NCBI GenBank assembly: GCA_945903445.1
Contig: CAMDNZ010000008.1
Location: 19,032-83,031, forward strand
Direction of reading: 5' to 3'
DNA from: Bordetella parapertussis
GTDB taxonomy: Bacteria > Pseudomonadota > Gammaproteobacteria > Burkholderiales > Burkholderiaceae_B
Length of the DNA stretch: 64,000 bases
The notes under the pieces were generated by a model. That model was given only the letters and a program-made list of their open reading frames with translations, did no database searches and was not told the origin of the DNA. Both the position numbers and the translations under genes were made by a program. The stretch's first letter is position 1. Each line of letters opens with the position of its first letter. Positions 36,022 through 44,456 of this stretch are shown here, piece after piece.

Positions 36022-38153
36022 TCCGTCCCACTGGCGACGAACTATTGTTCTCCGTCAAATCCTATCTCGGGGCCATGTTGGCCCTTTATCTTTCCTATCG
36101 CATCGGACTGAGCCGCCCGTTCTGGGCCCTGACGACCGCCTACATCGTGTCGCAACCGTGGTCGGGGGCCGTTCGCTCAAAGGCCGTCTATCGTTTGCTG
36201 GGTACGTTATCAGGATCTGCCGTCTGTGTGTTCCTGGTGCCTCGACTGGCCAATGCACCGGTGCTGCTGACCCTGGCGATGATGGGCTGGATCGGGCTGT
36301 GCGTCTACGTTTCAGTACTGGATCGCACCCCGCGCTCGTATATGTTCATGCTGGCCGGCATTACGGCCGCCATGGTGGCATTCCCTTCCGTATCGACACC
36401 GGAAACGGTGTTCGATACCGCCTTGGCGCGAGTCGAAGAGATCAGCCTGGGCATTGTCTGCGCGACTCTCGTACATAGCGTGATTTTTCCACGCGGCATC
36501 GGCACACTTGTGACCTCGGGCCTGGATCGCGCCATGCGCGATGCCAGACGCTGGATTCGAGATGTGCTGGGCGGCGCGTCTGTGCCCGAACGACGACGCG
36601 AACAACTGGCTCTGGCCGGTGACATCACTCAATTGCGACTGCTGTCTACCCATGTGCCCTACGACACCAGCAACTTACGCTTTGCGGCGGGCGCGGTTCA
36701 CACCCTGCAAGACGCCCTGGCGGCCATGACGCCAGTCATCGCCGCCGTCGAAGACCGCCTGCAAGCGCTGGCCGCGCAAGACATCGCCTTGCCGCCGGCC
36801 TGGACCCAGGTGTTGAGCACAGTCGACGACTGGATGAATCCCGAGCTTGGCGATGCGCAAAGCCCCTCTGCGGTACAACGTGCTGCCTCGATTCACGCCG
36901 ACATCGATAACGCCCTGCCCGCCTTGCATCGCGCGACGTCATGGCGTGACGCCTTGTTCACCAGTCTGGCCGTCCGACTGCACGAGCTGGTCGACCTTCA
37001 CGCCCGGGCACTCACCCTGCGCACGGCGATCGACTCGGGCTTGCAGGGCAACATGCGCACGATGACCGCGCATACGCCGCACCATGGCCCGCTGGCCACG
37101 GCAACCCGCCAAGCCTACGCCCAGGCGCTGCACCACGACCACGGCGTGGCGCTGCTTTCCGCTGCGGCGGCAGCGGGTGCAGTCGGTCTGGTCAGCGCGT
37201 TCTGGATCGCCACTGCGTGGCCCCAAGGCGCGGTGGCCGTGCTGATGGCCGCCATTTTCAGCAGCTTCTTCGCCGCACAGGACAACCCCGTGCCTGGCAT
37301 CATGGTGTTCCTGCGATTCACGATCTACTCGATGCCGCTGTCGGCGCTCTATCTGCTGGGCATCATGCCGGCAGTCCATCATTTCGAGACGCTGGCCCTC
37401 GCAATCCTGCCGGTCGCGCTGATCCTGGGCGTGGTCATCGCCCGCCCCACCACCATGGGCCAGGGCATGGCGCTGTTCTTCGGTTTTGCCGGCACCCTGG
37501 CTTTGCACGATACGCAAACGGCCGATCTGGTGACGTTTCTGGACACCTATAGCGCGCAGATCGTCGGCGTCGCCGTGGCTGGTATCGTTGCCACCTTGTT
37601 TCGGAAGATGAGCGCGACCACCAGCGCCCGTCGAATTCAGGCGAGCAGCTGGCGCGAGCTGGCCCAATTGGCCACGGCACGACGCGCGCCCAACGCCTAT
37701 CTGTTCAATGCACGCCGGCTCGATCGAGTCGGCCTGCTGCAAGCGAAGCTGGGTGCAGCGGACGCGTCGGGCGAAGTCGCGGCGGCGGCGCTACTGGACT
37801 TGCGTATCGGCCGCGATATGGTCGATCTGCTCAGCAGCCGCGACACCCTGCCCGGCGCGCGGGTCGCCTTGCGCGACGTGCTGGCCGATCTGGCTCGTTT
37901 GGCGCGTCATCGCGCCCGGCATCCCGACTTGCCGCTACCCGCCTGGCCAGGCGGCGGCGATACGCCCTCGCCGCTCTTGGCGCGCATCGATACGGCCCTG
38001 GCCCAGGTGCTGGCCGAACCGGCCAATGCCCAGGTGCAGCGCCGCGCCGTCGTGGCCCTGGTGGGTTTGCGCCGAGCGCTATTCGGCACCGCGTTCGGCT
38101 ATGTCGCAGCCGACCCTGCCGCAACGGCCAAATCCGAGGAGCCCCAGGCGTGA
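36018..38153 (+). CDS. FUSC-family efflux membrane protein (AaeB-like)
   Basis: A 711-residue inner-membrane protein with two hydrophobic blocks (about residues 15-160 and 375-520) separated by a soluble helical region and followed by a cytoplasmic tail, the usual FUSC/ArAE arrangement. The N-terminal signature (SRPFWALTTAYIVSQPWSGAV) and repeated segment TAWPQGAVAVLMAAIFSSFFA are typical. Relatives AaeB and MdtO export aromatic carboxylates or drugs with a periplasmic HlyD-type adaptor. ATGA overlap with marR and GTGA overlap with the DUF1656 gene. Substrate unknown; aromatic acids are the best guess from homology. Confidence 0.9.
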   Translation: MIRPTGDELLFSVKSYLGAMLALYLSYRIGLSRPFWALTTAYIVSQPWSGAVRSKAVYRLLGTLSGSAVCVFLVPRLANAPVLLTLAMMGWIGLCVYVSVLDRTPRSYMFMLAGITAAMVAFPSVSTPETVFDTALARVEEISLGIVCATLVHSVIFPRGIGTLVTSGLDRAMRDARRWIRDVLGGASVPERRREQLALAGDITQLRLLSTHVPYDTSNLRFAAGAVHTLQDALAAMTPVIAAVEDRLQALAAQDIALPPAWTQVLSTVDDWMNPELGDAQSPSAVQRAASIHADIDNALPALHRATSWRDALFTSLAVRLHELVDLHARALTLRTAIDSGLQGNMRTMTAHTPHHGPLATATRQAYAQALHHDHGVALLSAAAAAGAVGLVSAFWIATAWPQGAVAVLMAAIFSSFFAAQDNPVPGIMVFLRFTIYSMPLSALYLLGIMPAVHHFETLALAILPVALILGVVIARPTTMGQGMALFFGFAGTLALHDTQTADLVTFLDTYSAQIVGVAVAGIVATLFRKMSATTSARRIQASSWRELAQLATARRAPNAYLFNARRLDRVGLLQAKLGAADASGEVAAAALLDLRIGRDMVDLLSSRDTLPGARVALRDVLADLARLARHRARHPDLPLPAWPGGGDTPSPLLARIDTALAQVLAEPANAQVQRRAVVALVGLRRALFGTAFGYVAADPAATAKSEEPQA

Positions 38154-38359
38154 TCGGTGAATTCAATCTGTATGGCGTCTATTTTCCCTGGCTGCTGGTG
38201 CTGGCTGTGATCGGGGTCGGCGTGTCGTGGGGCGCACGCAAGCTGCTCGCCGGGGTCGGTGCCTACCGCTACATCTGGCATCCCGCCTTGTTCGACCTTG
38301 CCTTGTTCGTTCTGATCCTGTTTGGCTTGCAGACGCTGGCAAGCCATGTGTTGATGTGA
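38150..38359 (+). CDS. DUF1656 small membrane protein of the FUSC efflux system (AaeX-like)
   Basis: A 69-residue protein with two transmembrane segments (PWLLVLAVIGVGVSW and LFDLALFVLILFGLQTL) and the family start GEFNLYGVYFPWL. The start codon is GTG in a GTGA overlap with the FUSC stop. DUF1656 proteins always accompany FUSC pumps and HlyD adaptors; their exact role is not established. Confidence 0.92.
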   Translation: MIGEFNLYGVYFPWLLVLAVIGVGVSWGARKLLAGVGAYRYIWHPALFDLALFVLILFGLQTLASHVLM

Positions 38360-38364
38360 AGACT

Positions 38365-39300
38365 ATGATAAAACGTCCCACCTTATCTCTGCGCCATGTG
38401 GCGCGTATCGCTATTACTTTACTGGCGGTCATCGGCGCGCTCTGGGCGGCCGAGCGGCTCTGGTACCACTACGAAGACGCGCCATGGACGCGTGACGGAC
38501 GAGTGAAAGCCAACATCGTGCAAATCGCAGCCGACGTCTCGGGTCTGGTGCTGAACGTGCAGGTGACCGACAACGCCTTGGTGCATCGCGGCGACCCGTT
38601 GTTCGACATCGATCCACAGCGTTTCGAACTGGCACGCGAACAGGCACGCACGACGGTATTGGCCGCCGATGTCGATCGCGCACAAGCGGCGCGCGAGGTC
38701 AAACGCAACGCATCGCTGACCGATCTGGTAGCCACCGAAACCCGCGAACTCGCACAAACCAAGCTGGCGCAAGCCCAAGCGCGCCTGGCGCAAGCGCGCG
38801 TCGCCCTGAACGTGGCCGAACTGAACCTCGCGCGCAGCCATATTTTGGCACCGGCCGATGGCCGCATCACCAACCTCGAGCTGCGCACTGGCGCTTACGC
38901 TACGGCCGGTCATCCGCTGATGGCTCTGGTCGAAACCGGAACATTTTATGTCGAAGGCTACTTCGAGGAAACCAAACTGCATGCGATTCACGTGGGCGAC
39001 GCGGTAGACATCACCCCCATGGGTGCGCCTCGCAGCCTGACTGGCCGCGTGCAAAGCATCGCCTCCGGGATCACCGACCGCGATCGCAGTACGGGCGCCA
39101 ATCTGCTGCCCAACGTGAACCCCACGTTCAACTGGGTTCGACTCGCTCAACGCATTCCCGTGCGTGTCGACATCGTCGATGTGCCCGAGAGCGTGCGCCT
39201 AGTGGCTGGCCAGACGGCCACCGTGGCGGTGCGGTCCGGCACCGCCGATACCGTGCCCGTCGAAAAAGGGATCTCGGACGCCACCAGGAGTGCATCGTGA
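38365..39300 (+). CDS. HlyD-family periplasmic adaptor subunit of the efflux pump
   Basis: A 311-residue membrane fusion protein: an N-terminal membrane anchor (about residues 13-32, VARIAITLLAVIGALWAAE), first half of the lipoyl domain (VKANIVQIAADVSGLVLNV), an Ala/Gln-rich helical hairpin (about 85-165), second lipoyl half (ILAPADGRITNLELRTG) and beta-barrel domain. It links the inner-membrane FUSC pump to an outer-membrane channel. The ATG at 38365 lies 5 bp after the DUF1656 stop with GAAG upstream; it ends in a GTGA overlap with the outer-membrane gene. Confidence 0.93.
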   Translation: MIKRPTLSLRHVARIAITLLAVIGALWAAERLWYHYEDAPWTRDGRVKANIVQIAADVSGLVLNVQVTDNALVHRGDPLFDIDPQRFELAREQARTTVLAADVDRAQAAREVKRNASLTDLVATETRELAQTKLAQAQARLAQARVALNVAELNLARSHILAPADGRITNLELRTGAYATAGHPLMALVETGTFYVEGYFEETKLHAIHVGDAVDITPMGAPRSLTGRVQSIASGITDRDRSTGANLLPNVNPTFNWVRLAQRIPVRVDIVDVPESVRLVAGQTATVAVRSGTADTVPVEKGISDATRSAS

Positions 39301-40739
39301 AACGTCGCCCGGTTCGATCGACGGCGACGGCCCTCGCCTTGCTTGGCGTGACAGTCGTGATGGGCTGCACGACTGTCGGTCCCGATTACGCATTGTCGGA
39401 CGATGCCGTTGCACGCACGCCCGCCGCCTCTGCCCCGTTCATCGGCGCCAGCGACCAGCCTTCGATCAGTGCCCGTCCCCTGCCTGCGCATTGGTGGCGA
39501 TTATTCGAGACACCGGCGCTGGACGCGCTGATCGAGGCGGCGCTGACGCACAACGCCGATCTGCGCGTGGCGCAAGCCAATCTCGAACGGGCGCAGGCAC
39601 AGTTGCAGGATGCTCGCGCACAAGCGCGACCCACCGTGGCACTCAATGGCGATCCCACCTACGGCCATACGTCGGGCGTGCAAGCCGCGCAGCCCGAGCA
39701 CCGCCCACCGGACGGGTTTTCCTATTCTGCGGGCGCCACGGTTTCTTATGCCGTCGATCTGTTCGGCCAGATCCGGCGCGCCGAAGAAGCCGCCACGGGC
39801 GAGGCGCAAGCCGCCCGAGCGGCGGTCGATGCCGCACGCGTGACCGTCGCTGCCGAAACGACGCGAGCCTATGTGGATGCATGTGGCGCAGGCATGCAGT
39901 TGGCCCAGGCCCAACATGCGGTCGAAGTACAGGGCGAATCGCTATCGGTGACTCGGCGCCTGCTGAATGCCGGTCGCGGTACCCCTTTGGATGTCACTCG
40001 CGCGCAAGCCCAATGGCAGCAGTTGAAAGCCGCACGCCCACCGCTAAAAGCGCAGCGGCGCATTGCGCTTTATCGCTTGGCGACCCTCACGGGCCAAACG
40101 CCCAGCGCCTTTCCACCGGTCTTGGCCGAGTGCGACACCTTGCCTCGTATGGCCCAGGCCATACCGGTAGGCGATGGCGCGGCCTTGCTGGCCCGACGGC
40201 CCGACATCCGTCAGGCCGAACGCCAATTGGCGGCGGCAACGGCTCGTATCGGCGTGGCGACGGACGATCTGTACCCCAAGATTACGCTCGGACTATCGGG
40301 GGCATCGGCCGGTCCAGCCACTCGTCTGGGCGAACCCGGCACCTTCAGCTGGAACCTGGGACCGCTGATCTCCTGGACTTTGCCCAATACTGTAGCGGCT
40401 CGCGCGCGCATCGCTCAGGCCGAGGCATCGACAAAAGCGCAGGCGGCGCATTTCGATAGCGTGGTGCTCACGGCCTTACGCGAAACCGAATCGGCGCTGA
40501 CGCAATATGCGCGTCAGCAGGATCGCGATGCCGACCTGGCGCAAGCCCGCGATGCCAGCGCACAGGCCGCCGAGCAAGCGCGTCGTTTGTTCGAACACGG
40601 CAAAACCGACTATTTGATCGTGTTGGATGCCGAACGGACGCTGGCACAAAACGACAGCGCCTGGGCGGCTTCGCGCGCCGCATTGGTCGATCGGCAGATC
40701 GCCATTTTCATGGCCTTGGGCGGCGGTTGGGCGCCCTAG
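39297..40739 (+). CDS. NodT-family outer-membrane efflux lipoprotein (TolC-like)
   Basis: A 480-residue protein starting with GTG in an overlap with the adaptor stop. The lipobox VVMGC gives the acylated Cys24, followed by TTVGPDY, the usual start of mature NodT/OprM-type channels. Two TolC-like repeats are seen, each with long helices and strands (LRVAQANLERAQAQLQDARAQ; RPDIRQAERQLAAATARIGVA). It completes the tripartite pump encoded by the operon. No terminator is evident after it. Confidence 0.93.
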   Translation: MKRRPVRSTATALALLGVTVVMGCTTVGPDYALSDDAVARTPAASAPFIGASDQPSISARPLPAHWWRLFETPALDALIEAALTHNADLRVAQANLERAQAQLQDARAQARPTVALNGDPTYGHTSGVQAAQPEHRPPDGFSYSAGATVSYAVDLFGQIRRAEEAATGEAQAARAAVDAARVTVAAETTRAYVDACGAGMQLAQAQHAVEVQGESLSVTRRLLNAGRGTPLDVTRAQAQWQQLKAARPPLKAQRRIALYRLATLTGQTPSAFPPVLAECDTLPRMAQAIPVGDGAALLARRPDIRQAERQLAAATARIGVATDDLYPKITLGLSGASAGPATRLGEPGTFSWNLGPLISWTLPNTVAARARIAQAEASTKAQAAHFDSVVLTALRETESALTQYARQQDRDADLAQARDASAQAAEQARRLFEHGKTDYLIVLDAERTLAQNDSAWAASRAALVDRQIAIFMALGGGWAP

Positions 40740-40849
40740 CGCTGACTGCTCCGAGCGCGCTCGGTTCAAGGGGCTACCCTATCGATATCGCTATCGATGG
40801 GAATACGTCAGGACGGCGCGCTTGCGCAGTTCATCGATCTGCTGGCCGG

Positions 40850-41461
40850 TCAAGCACCCGATTGATCGATTGCCCGACGATAAGCCGGCCGCGCCTCGAT
40901 GCGTTGCACATAGGCGTGCAAATTGGCAAACACCTCGGGAGACGTTTTGGCCATCAAATGCTGAATCGGAAACGACAGCTGGATATCGGCCCCCGTCAGG
41001 CTATTGCCGACAAAATATTCACGTCCCGCCAGCGCATCGTTCAGATAGCCAAAGTGCGTCAGAATCTCGCTTTGGATACGGGGCTGCAAAGGCGTGCCCG
41101 CTTCCCCCAGACGGCCTGTATAGAGCTTCAGCATCAGCGGCAACATGGCCGAGCCTTCGGCGTAATGCAGAAAATGCACATAGGCAGGGTAATCAGCGCT
41201 GCTCGGGCTTGGCGCAAATTTTCCGGCACCGTAGCGTTCGATCAAGTACTGCACGATAGCGCCGGACTCCGATAACACGATGTCGCCGTCACGCATGATG
41301 GGGGCCTTGCCCAGCGGATGAATCGCTTTCAAGGTGTCGGGCGCCAAGCCCGTTTCGGGATCGCGCTGATACGCAATCACCTCATAAGGTGTGCCCAACT
41401 CCTCCAGCAGCCAGGTGATCCGGCGCGAACGTGATTTATTCAAATGGTGAATTTCAATCAT
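40850..41461 (-). CDS. Glutathione S-transferase family protein
   Basis: A 203-residue cytosolic GST: N-terminal thioredoxin-like domain (about 1-80) with SRSRRITWLLEELGTPYE, cis-Pro loop GKAPIMRDGDIVLSESGAIVQYLIERYG, then an all-helical C-terminal domain (about 90-200) with the capping motif NSLTGADIQLSFP. The GSH-binding Glu-Ser pair (SES) is present. The AGGA-containing stretch upstream and the family N-terminus support the ATG at 41461. It is transcribed towards the efflux operon; a shared detoxification theme is possible but not shown. Confidence 0.92.
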   Translation of the reverse strand: MIEIHHLNKSRSRRITWLLEELGTPYEVIAYQRDPETGLAPDTLKAIHPLGKAPIMRDGDIVLSESGAIVQYLIERYGAGKFAPSPSSADYPAYVHFLHYAEGSAMLPLMLKLYTGRLGEAGTPLQPRIQSEILTHFGYLNDALAGREYFVGNSLTGADIQLSFPIQHLMAKTSPEVFANLHAYVQRIEARPAYRRAIDQSGA

Positions 41462-41597
41462 CGATGAATTCCTTTTGAGGTCGGCATTAAAAGACCATCG
41501 TAGCGGTGCCTCGCCTGCCGTATCCGAACGAGGCCCCCGAACCTTGTAACAAAACCATAGAGTGGGGACTGAGGGGCATATTTCTCCTTATTTCGGC

Positions 41598-41661
41598 GTG
41601 AGGGTGGTCTCACGACACAGGACTACACAAGGCGAAACTTGCCGGGCGATGGCTCGCCTTG
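41598..41661 (+). promoter_or_regulatory. Two hairpins in the presumed 5' leader of the DUF4168 gene
   Basis: GTGAG-GGTGGT-CTCAC (41598-41613) and CAAGGCGA with TCGCCTTG (41628-41635, 41654-41661) can fold as consecutive stems 40-105 nt upstream of the start codon. Neither has a U-run. They may stabilise the mRNA or be protein targets; I recognise no known riboswitch. Confidence 0.3.
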
Positions 41662-41702
41662 TCATCATTGGCGCTCTACTGGACAACAAGCAAAGGAGTG
41701 AT

Positions 41703-42128
41703 ATGCAACGACGTCTTCGAGCCTATCTTTCGGTTGCGGCACTGGCTAGCGCATTGTCCGCCGGCGCCGTCTCGGCGCAGACCAGCGGTGCCCAACAAGG
41801 CATGCCGCAGCAAGGCGGTGCCCCGGCAGCGGCCCAGCAACAGCCTGCCATGCCAGCGCCGATCCAACCCACCGACGCTCAATTGCAAAAGTTCGTGGGT
41901 GCTTCTCAAAAAGTGGCCTCGGTGGCCGATGAGTACCGACCCCGCGTGCAGTCCGCCAAGGACGACAGTGCCCGTCAGGAACTGCTGAAGGAAGCAGATG
42001 CCAAGATGGTGCAAATGGTGCAAGCCGACGGTTTGTCCGTGGAAGAATTCAACGGCATCGGTCAAGCGGTGCAGCAGCAGCCGCAGTTGAAGGAAAAAGC
42101 AGTCAAGATGCTGGATAAAAAAGGCTGA
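41703..42128 (+). CDS. DUF4168 family exported protein
   Basis: 141 residues. A signal peptide (MQRRLRAYLSVAALASALSA, cleavage probably after AVSA) precedes a Gln/Pro/Ala-rich linker and the DUF4168 domain (about 55-140): PTDAQLQKFVGASQKVASVA, then EADAKMVQMVQADGLSVEEF and NGIGQAVQQQPQLKEKA. The mature protein should be small, helical and periplasmic; family function is unknown. AAAGGAG 6-7 nt before the ATG at 41703 is an excellent ribosome site and rules out the longer open frame. A strong terminator follows 26 bp after the stop, so it is monocistronic. Confidence 0.85.
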   Translation: MQRRLRAYLSVAALASALSAGAVSAQTSGAQQGMPQQGGAPAAAQQQPAMPAPIQPTDAQLQKFVGASQKVASVADEYRPRVQSAKDDSARQELLKEADAKMVQMVQADGLSVEEFNGIGQAVQQQPQLKEKAVKMLDKKG

Positions 42129-42153
42129 TCGGCCTTAGATCGGCATCCTGTTG

Positions 42154-42190
42154 AAAAACCCGCCACGACTCGAGTCGTGGCGGGTTTTTT
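42154..42190 (+). terminator. Strong intrinsic terminator after the DUF4168 gene
   Basis: Two 18-nt perfectly complementary arms meet at 42171/42172; the GC core is CCCGCCACGACTC with GAGTCGTGGCGGG and the 3' arm runs into TTTTTTG. The A-run on the 5' side would let it work in both directions. Confidence 0.93.
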
Positions 42191-42365
42191 GTTTCATGCT
42201 GACTCCAGCACCGCAAACCGCTGGACTACACCGAGCTTCGATACGGCAGGTTTATCAATCACTTGGGCGAATTCAACATATGCCGGTGCTGTCCGAAAAT
42301 TGACCCGACTTTCCCTCGTCTGGCTCCCAGGCGACGCTTGGAAACCGGGCTTTCCGAGCGTGCCG

Positions 42366-42524
42366 ACCAAGTTGGTCATGAAACTCACAGACCACAAGAC
42401 CGTGGCGATGTTCATGCACTATGTCCATACCGAGGACAAGCCGGTGAGGGATGCGGCCGAACTAGCGGCGAATCGGCGGCTGGCGATCACCGAGGCGTCC
42501 TGCTCTATGGAGATGGCAGCATGA
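42366..42524 (+). pseudogene. C-terminal remnant of a tyrosine recombinase (integrase)
   Basis: The last 52 codons of this frame read as the end of a phage/island integrase: LTDHKTVAMFMHYVHTEDKP contains the final catalytic His region and the nucleophile Tyr context, followed by VRDAAELAANRRLAIT. The upstream catalytic domain (Arg, Lys, first His) is absent, and the 175 bp between the terminator and this fragment show no integrase sequence. The stop overlaps the DUF1016 start by ATGA, so the two genes were once a unit. It marks an old, mostly deleted mobile insertion. Confidence 0.75.
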
Positions 42525-43465
42525 CAAGGAAGACGCCTGTGGCAATACGGAAATCTGCCGCCTTATCGGCTGGCTATGCCGGCATCCACGGCGGTATCGT
42601 GGAGTTGCTGGATGCCACACGCCAGGCGGCTGCGCGCAGTGTCAATGCGCTGATGACGGCCAGCTATTGGGAGATTTCCGAGACACCGTCTCGAAAATTC
42701 GATCTGTCCGAACTGTCCCAAATCTTCACCCTGCCGTGGTCGGCCTATGTCCGGCTGCTTTCGGTCGAGGATAACCATGCCCGTCGGCTCTACGAGGCCG
42801 AGGCGTTGCGCGGTGGCTGGAGCGTGCGCCAGCTCGACCGACAGATCGGAAGCCAGTTCTACGAGCGCACTGCCTTGTCCAAAGACAAGGCAGCGACGCT
42901 GGTCAAGGGTTCGGTGGCCAAGCTCGAAGATGTCGTCACACCTAATGACACGATCAAAGATCCCTATGTGCTGGAGTTTCTCGACCTCAAGGATGAGTAT
43001 TCAGAATCCGACTTGGAAGCGGCCTTGATCCAGCGGTTGGAAGACTTCCTGCTGGAACTGGGGGAAGGCTTCACCTTCGTCGGGCGGCGACGTCGGCTGC
43101 GTATCGACCAGACCTGGTATCGGGTCGATCTATTGTTCTTCCATCGCAAGCTGCACTGCCTGGTCATCATCGATCTGAAGCTGGGCAGCCTGACTCACGC
43201 CGACGTGGGGCAGATGCACATGTATTGCAACTATGCCAAGACACATTGGGCCTACCCGGATGAAAATCCGCCGGTGGGCCTTATCCTGTGCGCCGACAAG
43301 GGCCATGCTCTGGCGCGGTATGCACTGGATGGCTTGCCGACCAAGGTGATGGCGGCGAACTACCGCGCCATGCTGCCAGATGCCGAGTTGCTGCAAAAAG
43401 AGTTGGAGAACACGCGGCGTCTGCTTGAATCTCGTGGAATGTCCCTCAAGGACGACAAACCATAG
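42521..43465 (+). CDS. DUF1016 (YhcG-type) PD-(D/E)XK nuclease family protein, internally shortened
   Basis: 314 residues versus roughly 350-380 usual. The N-terminal DUF1016_N region starts normally (ATRQAAARSVNALMTASYWEI) but jumps directly to SETPSRKFDLSELSQIFTLPWSAYVRLLS; the intervening helices with the RIVE/EQ and FSxxNLxxMR-like parts are missing. The C-terminal nuclease domain (about 150-300) looks complete: Asp in YRVDLLFFH, the DLK motif in VIIDLKLGSLTHADVGQM, and KTHWAYPDENPPVGLILC. The frame is intact. Family members are linked to phage, restriction and mobile DNA. The start overlaps the recombinase remnant (ATGA). Activity is doubtful given the deletion. Confidence 0.8.
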   Translation: MTRKTPVAIRKSAALSAGYAGIHGGIVELLDATRQAAARSVNALMTASYWEISETPSRKFDLSELSQIFTLPWSAYVRLLSVEDNHARRLYEAEALRGGWSVRQLDRQIGSQFYERTALSKDKAATLVKGSVAKLEDVVTPNDTIKDPYVLEFLDLKDEYSESDLEAALIQRLEDFLLELGEGFTFVGRRRRLRIDQTWYRVDLLFFHRKLHCLVIIDLKLGSLTHADVGQMHMYCNYAKTHWAYPDENPPVGLILCADKGHALARYALDGLPTKVMAANYRAMLPDAELLQKELENTRRLLESRGMSLKDDKP

Positions 43466-43616
43466 CCGTGCGTACCGCCGTCGGGCTCGCGGGCTACGCC
43501 CCGTGCTCCATGCCGAATCACTGACATGCGGCGCTGATCCCTGACGCCTCCGGCCTGTATCGTTGATCCGAGCCTGCGTGTGCTGCCCGCTTTGCTGGGT
43601 TGCGGAGGACCTGTGA

Positions 43617-44309
43617 TCAATGCACCGTCATACCGTCAGGCGGCCCTTGATCCAAGCCTAGCGCCTCTTGCCAACGATGCAAGGGCACGCAGGTTTGCAG
43701 GCGCACGATGGCTTGCTCGATCAGGGCGGGATGCAGCTCATGGCCCACACCCTGAGCGATATCGATAGTGCTGTCACCTTGCAACTGGCCCAATCGAGCA
43801 TGGGCGGCATAGGCATGCGTCACCGGCACAGTTGCGTCGGTTGCACCGTGCAGCAGATGCACGGTGCATTCGGCGGGCGGCACCTTGGGCAATTCAGAAA
43901 AACGTCCCGAAAAGGCCAATACCCGCCCAGCTACTGCCTCGGTCACGACAGCGGCCAAGGACAACTCGGCACCTTGAGAAAACCCTGCCAGTGCGGTCTG
44001 CGCTTCGCTCAAGCCGAAGCGCCGCTGTTGCTCGCGCACGAAATCGAGCAACATGGACACGGCCTGCGCCACGCGAGTGCTGCGGTTGTCATCGGATAAG
44101 CCGGCAGTGGGATACCACGCATCGCCGGATGGCACGGGTGCGACGATGGCGGCTCGCGGAAAAGCATGATGCAAGGCATCGGCCAGCGCCAGCAAGCTTT
44201 CCGGCCCATCGGCTTCACCGTGCAACAGCACGAACAGCAGTTGAGGCGGCGCGTCTGGCGGCACCCATTCGAAAGCCGGTGCCAGCGTAGAAGAAGTGGA
44301 ATCGGTCAT
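43617..44309 (-). CDS. Alpha/beta-hydrolase esterase (YpfH/carboxylesterase-like)
   Basis: A 230-residue serine esterase. Ser111 is in the nucleophile elbow LAGFSQGAELS, Asp158 in LLHGATDATVPVTHA, His190 in GVGHELHP; the oxyanion segment is FVLLHGEADGPESL. This matches the phospholipase/carboxylesterase family, which acts on short acyl esters or acyl-protein thioesters; the substrate is unknown. The ATG at 44309 starts MTDSTSSTLAPAFEW; the ribosome site is weak. It is divergent from imuA, and the LexA site lies in the shared upstream region. Confidence 0.88.
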   Translation of the reverse strand: MTDSTSSTLAPAFEWVPPDAPPQLLFVLLHGEADGPESLLALADALHHAFPRAAIVAPVPSGDAWYPTAGLSDDNRSTRVAQAVSMLLDFVREQQRRFGLSEAQTALAGFSQGAELSLAAVVTEAVAGRVLAFSGRFSELPKVPPAECTVHLLHGATDATVPVTHAYAAHARLGQLQGDSTIDIAQGVGHELHPALIEQAIVRLQTCVPLHRWQEALGLDQGPPDGMTVH

Positions 44310-44414
44310 GGTGTTCAAGGACTGTAAACATAACAATCTGCTCGCCTACTCTTGCGCACCTCGGCAATGGCGCGTATCGCCGCCGCCCCCTTCGCTCACA
44401 GACCAAAAGAAAAA

Positions 44415-44434
44415 TACTGTATATTTACACAGTC
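44415..44434. promoter_or_regulatory. LexA (SOS) box upstream of imuA
   Basis: TACTGTATATTTACACAGTC contains the full CTGT-N8-ACAG core (44417-44432) with an AT-rich centre, as in the proteobacterial LexA consensus. It lies 22 bp before the imuA ATG. imuA-imuB-dnaE2 cassettes are classic LexA targets, so DNA-damage induction of the cassette is strongly expected. Confidence 0.92.
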
Positions 44435-44456
44435 TATTTCTGCTTTATCACTGATC

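Noticed and set aside
43466..43616. Intact insertion sequence or transfer RNA attachment site flanking the DUF1016 gene
   Set aside because: No transposase frame, terminal inverted repeats or tRNA end could be recognised in these 150 bp.
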